The position numbers and the translations under genes were made by a program. 64,000 nt of DNA from Hyphomicrobium sp. (GTDB lineage Bacteria > Pseudomonadota > Alphaproteobacteria > Rhizobiales > Hyphomicrobiaceae), in assembly GCF_009026145.1 (NCBI RefSeq), contig NZ_WBUE01000003.1:62001-126000 (forward strand), written 5' to 3'. Each line of letters begins with the position of its first letter. Positions within the stretch are counted from its first letter, which is position 1. Below the pieces are notes generated by a model. It was given only the letters and a program-made list of their open reading frames with translations, was not told the origin of the DNA and ran no database searches. This document shows positions 52,634 through 62,273 of this stretch, piece by piece.

Positions 52634-53968
52634 ATGATTGCCTTCCGGCCAGCGCTGACGGCGGCAGTCGCAGGGTTTGCCCTCGTATTGGGCACCCCTG
52701 CGCAGGCCGCCGATGTGCACGTGGCGCCGGGCGCCACGTCGCTCATCGAGGCGGTGGCCAAGGCGGCCCCCGGCGATCGGCTACTGCTTGCAGCCGGTAC
52801 GCATGCGGGACCACTCGTCATCGACAAGCGCCTGACGCTCGAGGGAGCGGCAGGCGCTGTCGTCGACGCCGGCGGAACCGGAACCGTCGTCAAGATCCTC
52901 GCGCCCGATGTCGCGGTGCGCGGACTGACACTGCGCAACTCCGGCAAGCGGGGCGAGGACTTCGACAGCGGTATCTATATCGAGCAAGGCGCCGATCGCC
53001 CTCTGATCGAGAGAAACATCCTCGAGAACAACCTGTTCGGCATCGTGCTGCACGGATGCAAGGACGCGCTCGTGCGCGGAAACCGGATCGCCAACCGGAA
53101 CGATCTGTGGCTCAACGACCGCGGCAACGGCATCCACATCTGGAACACGACGGGCTCACGGATCGAGGCGAATGAAGTCGTTGGCGGGCGCGACGGCGTC
53201 TACATCGAGATCAGCCACGGCAACGTCATCCATGGCAATCGCCTCGAGAGACTGCGCTTCGCCGTCCATTACATGTACGCCAACCGCAACGAGGTGACCG
53301 GCAACGTTTCGATCCGCAATCACGTTGGCTTCGCCCTCATGTACTCGGATCGTCTCAAGGTGTTCCGCAATGTTTCGGTCGGCGATCTGCAGCACGGCCT
53401 GATGCTGCACACCACGCACCATGCCGAGGCAGCGGAGAACTACGTCTACGGGACCGGCGAAAAGTGCCTCTTCGTCTACACGTCGACGAGCAACGACATC
53501 CACGACAACCGGCTCGAGCAGTGCGGCATCGGCGTGCACTTCACCGGCGGCTCGGAGAACAACAAGTTCTACGGCAACAGCTTTCTCGCCAATGAGACGC
53601 AGGTCAAATACACCGGGCTCAAGCACTACGAGTGGTCGAAGGACGGGCGCGGCAACTACTGGAGCGACAACCCGGCCTTCGATCTCGACGGAGACGGCAT
53701 CGCCGATACCGCCTACCGGCCGAACTCCCTCGTCGACTGGATGCTGTGGCGATATCCCCTATCGAAGCTGCTCGTCTCGAGCCCGGCGATCGCAACCCTG
53801 CGCTATGTCCAGCAGCAGTTTCCGACGCTCTATCCGGGCGGAGCGATCGACAGCTTCCCGCTTATGCAGCCGAAGGAGCCGCGGGCGGCACTGCCCCAAG
53901 GTGTCGATCTGACCCCCGCGCCGCGCGATCCCGCGCAGATGGCCGCCGATGCTCGGCCGAGCATGTGA
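52634..53968 (+). CDS. nosD: NosD, periplasmic copper-site maturation protein
   Basis: A protein of 444 aa. Signal peptide to AQAAD, then a parallel beta-helix (CASH) with repeated N-x-I/V-x-x-N units. With NosF and NosY it matures the CuZ site of NosZ. 4 bp after nosZ. Confidence 0.95.
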   Translation: MIAFRPALTAAVAGFALVLGTPAQAADVHVAPGATSLIEAVAKAAPGDRLLLAAGTHAGPLVIDKRLTLEGAAGAVVDAGGTGTVVKILAPDVAVRGLTLRNSGKRGEDFDSGIYIEQGADRPLIERNILENNLFGIVLHGCKDALVRGNRIANRNDLWLNDRGNGIHIWNTTGSRIEANEVVGGRDGVYIEISHGNVIHGNRLERLRFAVHYMYANRNEVTGNVSIRNHVGFALMYSDRLKVFRNVSVGDLQHGLMLHTTHHAEAAENYVYGTGEKCLFVYTSTSNDIHDNRLEQCGIGVHFTGGSENNKFYGNSFLANETQVKYTGLKHYEWSKDGRGNYWSDNPAFDLDGDGIADTAYRPNSLVDWMLWRYPLSKLLVSSPAIATLRYVQQQFPTLYPGGAIDSFPLMQPKEPRAALPQGVDLTPAPRDPAQMAADARPSM

Positions 53969-53977
53969 GGACCGACG

Positions 53978-54913
53978 ATGTCAATCATCACAGCCGACAA
54001 TGTCCGCAAGGCCTACGATGGTCAGCCCGTGCTCGACGCCGTCAGCTTTGCCGTGCCGCAAGGAAAGTGCGTCGCCCTCATCGGCCACAACGGTGCCGGC
54101 AAGACGACGCTGATGAAGCTGATCCTCGGCCTCACCAAGCCGACGAGCGGGCGCATCGAGGTTCTCGGCGTCGATCCGGCGACCGCCGGGAAATCGTTCC
54201 GCGAAAACTTGGGTTTCCTCCCCGAAAACGTAGCCTTTCACGACGAGCTGACCGGCACTGATACGCTTGCCTTCTACGCCCGTTTGAAGAGGCGCTCTCC
54301 TGCCGAGGTACCCGCGCTGCTGGAGCGCGTTGGCCTCGCCTTCGCGGCAGCACGCCGGGTCAAGACCTACTCGAAGGGCATGCGCCAAAGGCTCGGCTTG
54401 GCCCAGGCACTGCTTGGAACGCCGCGCCTGCTGCTGCTCGACGAGCCGACGACTGGGCTCGACCCGATCCTGCGGCACGAGTTCTTTCACATTATCCGGC
54501 AGCTGGCTGCGAATGGAACGACGGTGATCCTGTCCTCCCACGTTCTCACCGAGCTCGAGGCGCGCACCGATCTCGCCGCCGTCATGCGCCAAGGACGGCT
54601 GGTCGCCTTCGGCGATCTCGAGCATCTGCGGCGGGAAGCCGGCCTTCCCGTGAAGATACGCGTCCAGGGCGATGCCGCCGCCATTGCGCAGCGCCTCAAC
54701 GGCGCGCTCGCGAAAACGCTGCGTTCCGGGCAGGACGGGATCGATATCGACTGCGCCGCAGCCGACAAAATGGCACTGGTGCGCAAACTTGCTGGTCTCA
54801 ACGGAGCATGCTCGGACATCGAGGTACGGCTGCCCAGCCTCGACGACCTCTATCTTCACTATAGCGGCCAGCCAATTACGTCGGAGCAGCAAGCGGGAGG
54901 AAGCCATGAATAG
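53978..54913 (+). CDS. nosF: NosF, ABC transporter ATPase
   Basis: A protein of 311 aa. Walker A GHNGAGKT at residues 36-43, signature YSKGMRQR, Walker B LLLLDEPTTGLDP. Energises the NosDFY complex. Overlaps nosY by 8 bp. Confidence 0.95.
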   Translation: MSIITADNVRKAYDGQPVLDAVSFAVPQGKCVALIGHNGAGKTTLMKLILGLTKPTSGRIEVLGVDPATAGKSFRENLGFLPENVAFHDELTGTDTLAFYARLKRRSPAEVPALLERVGLAFAAARRVKTYSKGMRQRLGLAQALLGTPRLLLLDEPTTGLDPILRHEFFHIIRQLAANGTTVILSSHVLTELEARTDLAAVMRQGRLVAFGDLEHLRREAGLPVKIRVQGDAAAIAQRLNGALAKTLRSGQDGIDIDCAAADKMALVRKLAGLNGACSDIEVRLPSLDDLYLHYSGQPITSEQQAGGSHE

Positions 54914-55730
54914 CGCTCTCGTCATCGCTCGCAAGGAATTCCGCGACGGTCTGCGCAATAAGTGGGTCGCCGCTATCACCCTACTCCTCGCGGCACTGGC
55001 CTTCGCCCTCACGTTCATTGGTTCGTCACCGACAGGGCTCCTCGAGGCAAAGCCGCTTGCCGTTACCGTGGTGAGCATCTCCAGCCTGACGATCTTCCTA
55101 ATCCCGCTGATCGCTTTGCTGCTCGGCTACGATGCCATTGTCGGTGAGCACGAGCGCGGCTGCCTCCTGCTCATGCTCACCTACCCGGTCTCGCGCCTCG
55201 AGATCGTCGTCGGCAAGTTCCTGGGCCAGGCGACAATCCTCGCCCTCGCGACTCTATTGGGCTACGGCACGGCCGGCGCCGCAGCTGCCGCAATGAATGG
55301 AGCCGACGCCGAGAGCATGCTGGCGTTCGTTGGCCTCACCATCAGCACCATTCTGCTCGGTCTTTCGTTCCTCGCCCTCGCTTACCTCATCAGCGTCTTG
55401 GTCCGAGAACGCGGTACCGCGGCCGGCATGGCCGTCGGTGTCTGGCTCTTCTTCGTCATCGTCTACGATCTGGCGCTTATGGGCGGCCTCGTCGCCAGCC
55501 AGGGCCGGATTGGCGCGAGCGTCTTTCCCAACCTGCTGCTGCTCAATCCCGCCGACACGTACCGGCTGTTCAACCTGACGGCCTTCGAAGGCATCCGTCA
55601 GTTCTCCGGCATGGCTGGATTGTCGGCGTCCGTGCACTTCGCGCCATTGGTGCTTCTCGCCGTTCTGCTGGCCTGGGTCGCCATTCCCTTGAGTCTAGCG
55701 GCACGCCTGTTCGAGCGGAGGGAAGCATGA
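54906..55730 (+). CDS. nosY: NosY, ABC transporter permease
   Basis: A protein of 274 aa with six membrane segments; LLGYDAIVGEHERGCLLLMLTYP and LLNPADTYRLFNL are typical of the NosY/ABC-2 family. Membrane part of the NosDFY complex. Confidence 0.94.
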   Translation: MNSALVIARKEFRDGLRNKWVAAITLLLAALAFALTFIGSSPTGLLEAKPLAVTVVSISSLTIFLIPLIALLLGYDAIVGEHERGCLLLMLTYPVSRLEIVVGKFLGQATILALATLLGYGTAGAAAAAMNGADAESMLAFVGLTISTILLGLSFLALAYLISVLVRERGTAAGMAVGVWLFFVIVYDLALMGGLVASQGRIGASVFPNLLLLNPADTYRLFNLTAFEGIRQFSGMAGLSASVHFAPLVLLAVLLAWVAIPLSLAARLFERREA

Positions 55731-56251
55731 AACGTATTGCAGCAGTTGCGCTCTCACTCGCGTTGGCAGTCGCCGGCTGCGACAACGGCACCGGCGGTGT
55801 GGCAGCAGCCCCAACTGAGCCGGACTCGCACTCGGCCGGCTACTATTGCGGCATGTCCCTTGCCGAGCACGCGGGTCCCAAGGGGCAACTGCTTCTCAAG
55901 GGGGCGGTAGCTCGGTTCTGGTTCACGTCGGTGCGCGATGCGCTGACCTACGTTGGACAGGACCTCGTCAGCGAGGGTGAGATCGACGGCTTCTGGGTCA
56001 ACGACATGGGGATGGGCACCTGGGAGCGACCGGCGGCGGGCAGCTGGATCGCCGCCGACGGGGCCTTGTATGTCATCGGTAGCAACAAGACGGCGACGAT
56101 GGGCGGTCTCGAGATCGTGCCATTCAAGGAGCGCGCAAAGGCCGAAGCCTTCATCCATGAGTTCGGAGGCCGCATCATCGACTATGCCGCGGTGCGCGAG
56201 GAAGTCGTCGCAGCCCAGACCGGCGCGGAAAACGACGGAGCTCTGCGATGA
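55727..56251 (+). CDS. nosL: NosL, copper chaperone lipoprotein
   Basis: A protein of 174 aa. Lipobox AVAGC at about residue 18, then YYCGMSLAEHAGPKGQ, the Cu(I)-binding CGM motif of NosL. Delivers copper to NosZ. ATGA overlaps on both sides. Confidence 0.95.
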   Translation: MKRIAAVALSLALAVAGCDNGTGGVAAAPTEPDSHSAGYYCGMSLAEHAGPKGQLLLKGAVARFWFTSVRDALTYVGQDLVSEGEIDGFWVNDMGMGTWERPAAGSWIAADGALYVIGSNKTATMGGLEIVPFKERAKAEAFIHEFGGRIIDYAAVREEVVAAQTGAENDGALR

Positions 56252-57240
56252 GCCTCAACCGGTCAGTCGATCGTCGTCGTTTCATCACTGTACTTGCCGC
56301 CGGCTGCGTCGCGCCTCTAGTGTCACGCGGCTCGCTTGCGTCAACGCCGACGACATTTGAATGGGAGGGGATCGCGCTCGGCGCACAGGCGCGGCTCAGC
56401 CTTCAGCACCATGATGCCTGCGCGGCCAACGAGGCCATCGCGGCGTGTCTCGGCGAAGTTGCGCGCCTTGAAGCCATCTTCAGCTTGCATCGACCGGACA
56501 GTGCACTTGTCCGGCTGAACACCGCGGGTCACCTCGCCGATACTCCTGCCGACATGCGCGAGCTGCTGTCTGCGGCGTTGGGCATCGCCGCGCTCAGCGA
56601 TGGTGCGTTCGACCCGACGGTTCAGCCGCTGTGGAGCCTCTATGCCCGCCACTTCGCTGAAGCCACTGCCTCCGCCGACGGCCCGTCCGTGAATGCCGTG
56701 GCCGCAGCAAAGCGGCTGGTCGACTGGCGCGCCGTCGAGATCAATGGCGCCGAAGTCCGCCTGCGTAGGCAGCGCATGGCCATCACGCTCAACGGCATTG
56801 CTCAGGGCTACGTCACCGATCGCGTCGCTGCACTGTTGCGCCAGCGCGGTTTCCGGCACGTCCTAGTCAACATGGGCGAGCACCTGGCGCTCGGCCCCAA
56901 GTGGACCGGCGATGCTTGGCGCGTCGGGATCGCCGATCCCTCCGCACCGGGCACCATGTTGGCCGAGCTTCCCTTGACGAGTGGCGCCATGGCGACCTCG
57001 GGAGGGTATGGCTTCTCGTTTGACCGGGGGCGCCGCTTCCCGCACATTCTCGACCCGGGCACGGGACAGACGCCCCGGCAGTGGTCCAGCGTGACGGTCG
57101 TCGCCGATACGGCCACGCGCGCCGACGGGCTCTCGACGGCTTTGTACGTTGCCCCAGCCGAATGCGCGCCGAGGCTGCTCGGCACCAACGCCCGCGCCTA
57201 CGTCGTCCCGTTCGGCAGCGGCGCCCCTCACTGGCTCTGA
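56248..57240 (+). CDS. nosX: NosX, ApbE-family FAD:protein FMN transferase
   Basis: A protein of 330 aa. A twin-Arg-type signal (RRRFITVLAAG), then the ApbE core ALSDGAFDPTVQPLW, NGIAQGYVTDRVA and LVNMGEHL. Attaches FMN to NosR. Last gene of the nosRZDFYLX operon. Confidence 0.93.
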   Translation: MSLNRSVDRRRFITVLAAGCVAPLVSRGSLASTPTTFEWEGIALGAQARLSLQHHDACAANEAIAACLGEVARLEAIFSLHRPDSALVRLNTAGHLADTPADMRELLSAALGIAALSDGAFDPTVQPLWSLYARHFAEATASADGPSVNAVAAAKRLVDWRAVEINGAEVRLRRQRMAITLNGIAQGYVTDRVAALLRQRGFRHVLVNMGEHLALGPKWTGDAWRVGIADPSAPGTMLAELPLTSGAMATSGGYGFSFDRGRRFPHILDPGTGQTPRQWSSVTVVADTATRADGLSTALYVAPAECAPRLLGTNARAYVVPFGSGAPHWL

Positions 57241-57356
57241 GAGTATCCGGGCAATGCGTGACAGTTTGCGGCGCGCGCACATTCTTTACGTTGCTTGTCA
57301 ACAATATTAGTACTGGTATGGGGAGCGTGCCTGGTTCAGCCGTCGGAAGGCGTTAC

Positions 57357-58301
57357 ATGCGTTCAACGATAGAAGATCTGCGAGATGGCGCCGTCGGCTC
57401 TCACAACGCTCACCTAGATTCTGAGCCCGGCAATAGGTCGATCTTCCTGCGCGGTGGCATTCAGTTGAACCTCGTGCGACGCCAGGGGCAGTCGGTGCTC
57501 CTCCCCACGGGAGGCAGCTGCTTCTGCGTCACCGTCTCGGGACGAGCCGCAGTTTACGCGGACGATGGTCGTGGCGGCTCACGGCACTTGTGCTTGCACG
57601 CGCTGCACATCCTGCGCCAACCGATCGGGCGCAGCGCGCGACGGATCGTGTTCGATCCTGTCACCACGTTGGCGGTCGTTGTTTCCTTTCCCGACTCCTG
57701 GTGCGCGGGATGTCCCCGTGGTCTCGGATGCCAGGTGGGGCGCTTTCTCATGCACGGCCGCAGCAACGATGGTACGAGCCTCGACGAGCAGATCGACATT
57801 GACGAGCGAAGCTTGCCGTACGCGAGGGGATTGCTCGACCTAGGCTTTCACGACGATGCCGATATCCTGACCGCAGAGCAGTCCATCCTAGCCCTGCTTG
57901 CCTGGGCCTACAGCAAGCACAACATGGCTCCCTCAGCTGGGTCCGAGGGGCAGACCCTGCCGCAGAGGACCGTGACCAAGCTGCGCCTTGCAGCGGAAAT
58001 CCTCAGCCAGCGTCTCGACGATCCGCCGACCATAGCGGAGCTCAGCGCGCTCGTTGGCATGAATGAATGCGATCTCAAGCGCTGCTTCAAGTGCCGCTAC
58101 GGCGACAGCATCGCAAGCTTCTCGCGCGGCAAACGCCTCGCGACAGCGCAGGACCTACTGCTGCACAGCGGGCTGAGCGTTGCCGAGATCGCACTCGAGG
58201 TCGGGTTCACCAATCCAAGTCAATTCGCCCGGGCCTTTCGGCGCCGGTTCGACTTGAACCCCGCCCAGTACCGGCATTCTGCCGGCCGCCGCGGACAATA
58301 G
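57357..58301 (+). CDS. AraC-family regulator
   Basis: A protein of 314 aa. The C-terminal two-HTH AraC domain includes IAELSALVGMNECDLKRCFKCRYG and VAEIALEVGFTNPSQFARAFRRRF. The N-terminal domain holds a Cys-rich WCAGCPRGLGCQ cluster that may bind a metal or sense redox. The ATG at 57357 has GGAAGG upstream; 57318 is an alternative. It probably controls the TonB receptor gene that follows, as PchR-type regulators do. Confidence 0.87.
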   Translation: MRSTIEDLRDGAVGSHNAHLDSEPGNRSIFLRGGIQLNLVRRQGQSVLLPTGGSCFCVTVSGRAAVYADDGRGGSRHLCLHALHILRQPIGRSARRIVFDPVTTLAVVVSFPDSWCAGCPRGLGCQVGRFLMHGRSNDGTSLDEQIDIDERSLPYARGLLDLGFHDDADILTAEQSILALLAWAYSKHNMAPSAGSEGQTLPQRTVTKLRLAAEILSQRLDDPPTIAELSALVGMNECDLKRCFKCRYGDSIASFSRGKRLATAQDLLLHSGLSVAEIALEVGFTNPSQFARAFRRRFDLNPAQYRHSAGRRGQ

Positions 58302-58479
58302 GTCAGCCGCAAAATCCTCCCGAATGGAGTGCGCGCGCTGCCACCTGGGGGCGCCTGCCGGTGCTCTCCCACTCTAATCAGCTCCGGGGGGACGTTGGTG
58401 CCCGAGCCTGTGATGGCGTCGGCCAACCTTGTCGCGGTTCCCGCCGTGTAGTTGGCGTTTGCGTATCGGGAGTACCGGG

Positions 58480-60858
58480 ATGCGTAGAGTACGAGTTGGT
58501 ACGTTAGCTGGGGCCGCAGCTCGCAAGCATGATCGAAACGGCGGCAGCGTCCCCTCACCCACCCGCGCATCGGATCGCAAAGCCTCGTTAGCCGCCACCC
58601 TGGCCGCTTTCGCGGCAAGCGCCCTGGCATCGGCCGCGCATGCGCAATCAGCCGCGCCAGGTGGCGGTATCGCGCTCGAGCCGCTAGTCGTCGACACGGA
58701 TGCCAGCAAGCCGGCTCCGACCACCAAAGGATCTCGCAAGAGCAAGAAACCCGCCGGTGCAGCTGCCGCTCCCGCGCCGGCGCCTGCCGAGCCCGCGTCG
58801 GCCGCAGCCGAGCAGCAGTCACGCGAGAGGCTGCAGGCCACAGCGGGCGGCACGGCGATCGTCACCGAGAAGGAGCTCGAAGGAAAAGCGAGCCGCTCGA
58901 TTGTCGACGCCCTGGACTCGGTTCCGGGCGTGATCGTGCAGTCGTTTTTCGGCGGCAACGACCAGCCGAAAATTCACATCCGTGGATCGGGCCTGCAGAC
59001 CAATCCGGTTGAGCGCGGCCTTCTGTTCCTCAAGGACGGCCTGCCCGTCAATCGCGCCGACGGATCGTACATCGTCGCCCTGCCGGACCCGAGGCTGACC
59101 GACTTCATCGAGGTGTTCCGCGGCTATACCGCGAACCGGCTTGGCGCCACGGTCCTCGGCGGCGCCATCAACTTCGTCTCGCCGAATGGCGTTGATGCGC
59201 CGGGCACGGTGGTCACCGCCGAGGGCGGCAGCTTCGGTTACTTCAACGGCGCCGTCAGCTCCAGCGCGCGCCAGGGCGATCTCGATGCCACGGCGCAGGC
59301 AAGCCGCACGACCCGAGACGGATTTCGCGAGCACAACGATTCAGATCGAACGGCTCTCAGCCTCAATGGCGGCGTCCGCATCAACGATAACGTCAGGACG
59401 CGGCTATTCGTCGACTACACACAGTTGAGCTTCGACATCCCCGGACCTCTGACCAAGCAGGAATTGGAGGCCGACCCGACGCAGATACATGCGGGCCCGA
59501 CGTTCGTTCCTCCGTCAACGCTGCTCAATCCGGGCCCCAATGTCGTGCGTGACCGGCCGTATCGCGAGGCCGAGCAGTTCCGCGTCGGATCACGCACGGC
59601 AGCCAGCTTCGGCGCCCACGGCTTCGATGTCGGCGCGTCGTACATCAACACCGACGACACGTTCACCTTCCCCATCGCCAACGGCGTGCGCGTCACGGAT
59701 GGCTATGATGTTGCGACCCTGGCGCGCTACGTCTATCGGCCGGCACCATCGGCGCCCCTGCCGCTGTTCGAGATGAATGCGCTGTATCAGACGGGAACTG
59801 CCGACCGCACGTACTTCCACAATAAGAACGGGCAGAAGGGGGCACTGTTCGGCTCGAACGAGCTGGAGGCCCAGACCCTATCCCTCTATGCCGGTGCCAA
59901 TATCCCCATCGCGCGCAACATGACGTTGGCCGCTTCCCTTGCCTACTCCTGGGCCGACAGGGACAATGAGGACACCTACGGTTTGGCGTCTCGTCCGACG
60001 CTGCGCAACGGCGGCCCTCCGCCCAACCCAGCCACCTATCCGGCGGCTGTTCCGGCTGTGGATACCAGCTTCAGCCGCACCTACGAAGGCTGGACGCCCA
60101 GCCTCAGCCTTCAGGTGCGCCCCGACAACCACAGCATGCTGTTTGCCGCCGTGAGCCGCAGCTTCGAGCCGCCAACCTTCGAGGACTTGCTGGCGACGAC
60201 GGGAGGCACGCCAAACTCCGGCCCCCTTGGCTTCACGACCAACGACCTTGATGCGCAAACGGCGACCACTGCAGAGATCGGCTGGCGCGGCAGCTTCAAC
60301 TCTTTCCGCTGGGATGCGGTTGCCTACTATTCCTGGATCGAGGACGAGCTGCTCTCACTCCGCGATCAGTCGGGCGCCTCGCTCGGCACTGTCAATGCCG
60401 ATAAGACGACGCACGCCGGCATCGAACTCGGCGTCGCGCACCATTGGACGGAAACGATCTGGACTCGGGTGGCCTACACGTACCAAGACTTCCGCTTCGA
60501 TGACGACCCCGTATTCGGGGATAACCGTCTGGCGGGCGCAGCGCGCCACAACATCGACTTCCAGCTTCAATATGATGATCCGAGCGGCTTCACATTGGCA
60601 GGCGTCCTGCATTGGCGCCCCGGGGAAACGCCGGTCGACAACGCCAACTCCCTCTTTCAGGACAGCTATGCCGTCGTCGACCTGCGCGGCGCATACGCTG
60701 TGACAGCGGGCACCGACGTCTATCTCAACGTGCTCAATGTCTTTGATGTGAAGTACGCCGCCTCCACGCTGATCTCCGACAAGGCTGTGGCAGATCAGGC
60801 GGCCTTCCTACCGGGCGACGGGCGCGCGTTCATCGTCGGCACGACGAACCGATTCTGA
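58480..60858 (+). CDS. TonB-dependent outer membrane receptor
   Basis: A protein of about 792 aa. Signal peptide to AHAQS, an Ala/Pro-rich linker, a plug domain (VDALDSVPGVIVQSFF, IHIRGSGLQ, GATVLGGAINFVSPNG) and a 22-strand barrel ending in NRF. Pattern closest to siderophore/FecA-type receptors; copper import for NosZ (NosA-like) is possible from context. GGGAG precedes the ATG at 58480. 58302-58479 shows no clear riboswitch or operator. Confidence 0.88.
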   Translation: MRRVRVGTLAGAAARKHDRNGGSVPSPTRASDRKASLAATLAAFAASALASAAHAQSAAPGGGIALEPLVVDTDASKPAPTTKGSRKSKKPAGAAAAPAPAPAEPASAAAEQQSRERLQATAGGTAIVTEKELEGKASRSIVDALDSVPGVIVQSFFGGNDQPKIHIRGSGLQTNPVERGLLFLKDGLPVNRADGSYIVALPDPRLTDFIEVFRGYTANRLGATVLGGAINFVSPNGVDAPGTVVTAEGGSFGYFNGAVSSSARQGDLDATAQASRTTRDGFREHNDSDRTALSLNGGVRINDNVRTRLFVDYTQLSFDIPGPLTKQELEADPTQIHAGPTFVPPSTLLNPGPNVVRDRPYREAEQFRVGSRTAASFGAHGFDVGASYINTDDTFTFPIANGVRVTDGYDVATLARYVYRPAPSAPLPLFEMNALYQTGTADRTYFHNKNGQKGALFGSNELEAQTLSLYAGANIPIARNMTLAASLAYSWADRDNEDTYGLASRPTLRNGGPPPNPATYPAAVPAVDTSFSRTYEGWTPSLSLQVRPDNHSMLFAAVSRSFEPPTFEDLLATTGGTPNSGPLGFTTNDLDAQTATTAEIGWRGSFNSFRWDAVAYYSWIEDELLSLRDQSGASLGTVNADKTTHAGIELGVAHHWTETIWTRVAYTYQDFRFDDDPVFGDNRLAGAARHNIDFQLQYDDPSGFTLAGVLHWRPGETPVDNANSLFQDSYAVVDLRGAYAVTAGTDVYLNVLNVFDVKYAASTLISDKAVADQAAFLPGDGRAFIVGTTNRF

Positions 60859-60876
60859 CATGAGTGGAAACGGACG

Positions 60877-61698
60877 ATGGGCGTGATGATCGCGAAAAAT
60901 GACCAGGCCGAGCGGCTCCCCGGCCATGATCTTCGAGCCGACAAGATGCCCGGCCATTGGCTGCTCGCCCGGCTCGGCAAAAGGGTGCTGCGACCTGGCG
61001 GCATCGCGATGACGCGCGGACTCTTGGCGGATATTTCGGTCGGCCGCGACGATGATGTGGTGGAGTTTGCCCCTGGCCTCGGCGTGACCGCACGCCTCAT
61101 TCTGCAGAGAACGCCGCATTCCTACACCGGCGTGGAACGTGATTCCGCCGCTGCAGCGTGGACAGCGCAACAGCTCCCTGTCCAACCCAACGTCTCCGTC
61201 AGCATTGGGCCGGCCGAGGCGACCGGCCTTGCAGATGGGGTCGCCACCGTCGTCGTTGGCGAGGCGATGCTGTCGATGAACCCGTCTGAACACAAGCAAC
61301 AGATCATGCAGGAGGCGTACCGCGTGCTACATCAGGGTGGACGCTATGGCATTCACGAGCTGGCAATCGTTCCTGACGACGTCTCCGCCCACGTAAAGGG
61401 AGACATCGAAGCTGCACTCTCCTCGGCCATTCACGTCGGTGCGCGGCCGCTTACGCCCGGAGAATGGCGCAGCCTTCTTGAGTCAGTCGGATTTCATGTG
61501 GAGTGCATACGGCTTGCGCCGATGAACCTGCTGCGGCCGGCACGTCTCGTCGCCGATGAGGGTCTCCTTGGAGCCCTGCGGTTCCTGAGAAACGTCGCCA
61601 TGGACCGCGACGCCCGCCGCCGCGTGCTCAAGATGAGGCGGACTTTTCACAAGCACCGCGCGCATCTCAACGCGATCTCGATCGTCGCGCGCAAGTAG
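60877..61698 (+). CDS. Class I SAM-dependent methyltransferase
   Basis: A protein of 273 aa. FAPGLGVTARLIL is a form of the SAM-binding motif I (D/E-x-G-x-G-x-G with a variant), followed by EATGLADGVATVVVGEAMLSM and a C-terminal HKHRAHLNAI. The substrate is unknown. 18 bp after the receptor gene, so likely co-transcribed; metallophore modification is a possible role. Confidence 0.82.
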   Translation: MGVMIAKNDQAERLPGHDLRADKMPGHWLLARLGKRVLRPGGIAMTRGLLADISVGRDDDVVEFAPGLGVTARLILQRTPHSYTGVERDSAAAAWTAQQLPVQPNVSVSIGPAEATGLADGVATVVVGEAMLSMNPSEHKQQIMQEAYRVLHQGGRYGIHELAIVPDDVSAHVKGDIEAALSSAIHVGARPLTPGEWRSLLESVGFHVECIRLAPMNLLRPARLVADEGLLGALRFLRNVAMDRDARRRVLKMRRTFHKHRAHLNAISIVARK

Positions 61699-61727
61699 GC
61701 GCCCATGCGCGGCTCAGGCCGCGCGCT

Positions 61728-62087
61728 CTATTTGCCGGCAACCTCAGCGAGTTCGGCGTCCCCAGGCAGCGGGGAAAGCTCGGCGGCCTTGCCGGGCCGG
61801 CCATTCTGCGCATCGGCATCGGGCAGCGGGGCCTTGCGGCCCGTGATATTGGGCCACAGCTCGGAATATTTGCGATTGAGGTCGAGCCACTGCGCCGTCG
61901 CCGCTCGCTCGGTATCGGCGATGATCGCCTGTGCCGGACACTCGGGAACGCAGACGCCGCAATCAATACACTCGTCAGGATTGATCACGAGCATGTTCTC
62001 GCCCTCATAGAAGCAGTCCACGGGGCAGACTTCCACGCAGTCCGTATACTTGCACTTGATACAGTTCTCGGTGACGACATACGTCAT
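61728..62087 (-). CDS. fdxA: 7Fe ferredoxin FdxA
   Basis: A protein of 119 aa. N-terminal [17 protein letters not shown] and [12 protein letters not shown] bind the [3Fe-4S] and [4Fe-4S] clusters, followed by the family's conserved C-terminal tail. A soluble electron carrier, common near NO-detoxification genes. Divergent from nnrS. Confidence 0.95.
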   Translation of the reverse strand: MTYVVTENCIKCKYTDCVEVCPVDCFYEGENMLVINPDECIDCGVCVPECPAQAIIADTERAATAQWLDLNRKYSELWPNITGRKAPLPDADAQNGRPGKAAELSPLPGDAELAEVAGK

Positions 62088-62148
62088 GACCGCCTCGATT
62101 TGATCTATTCTCTGCTTTCTGCTGCGACCATCGCTCCCACCACAACGT

Positions 62149-62200
62149 TTGACGATCGTGCTCTCTCAAGCTAAAAGAAATATCACATATACCTCTTTTA
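62149..62200 (+). promoter_or_regulatory. Probable nnrS promoter with an overlapping inverted repeat
   Basis: TTGACG (62149-62154), 17 bp, TAAAAG (62172-62177) resembles a sigma-70 promoter. A perfect 7-bp inverted repeat TAAAAGA-N15-TCTTTTA (62172-62200) overlaps the -10 element, a position suited to a repressor such as NsrR encoded at 63529. Not a textbook NsrR consensus. Confidence 0.45.
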
Positions 62201-62273
62201 ACGCATAGGCGTCGCCAGCGAAACATCGACGCAGATCGGCCCTTGCTGGGCGACGCCGATACTGAGAATCCCC

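Noticed and set aside
57285-57300. Possible FNR/NNR box upstream of the AraC gene (TTACG...GTCAA)
   Set aside because: The spacing between half sites is 6, not 4, and the left half is poor.
58302-58479. Possible cobalamin or other riboswitch before the TonB receptor
   Set aside because: No B12-box-like segment or other recognised aptamer core could be found by eye.
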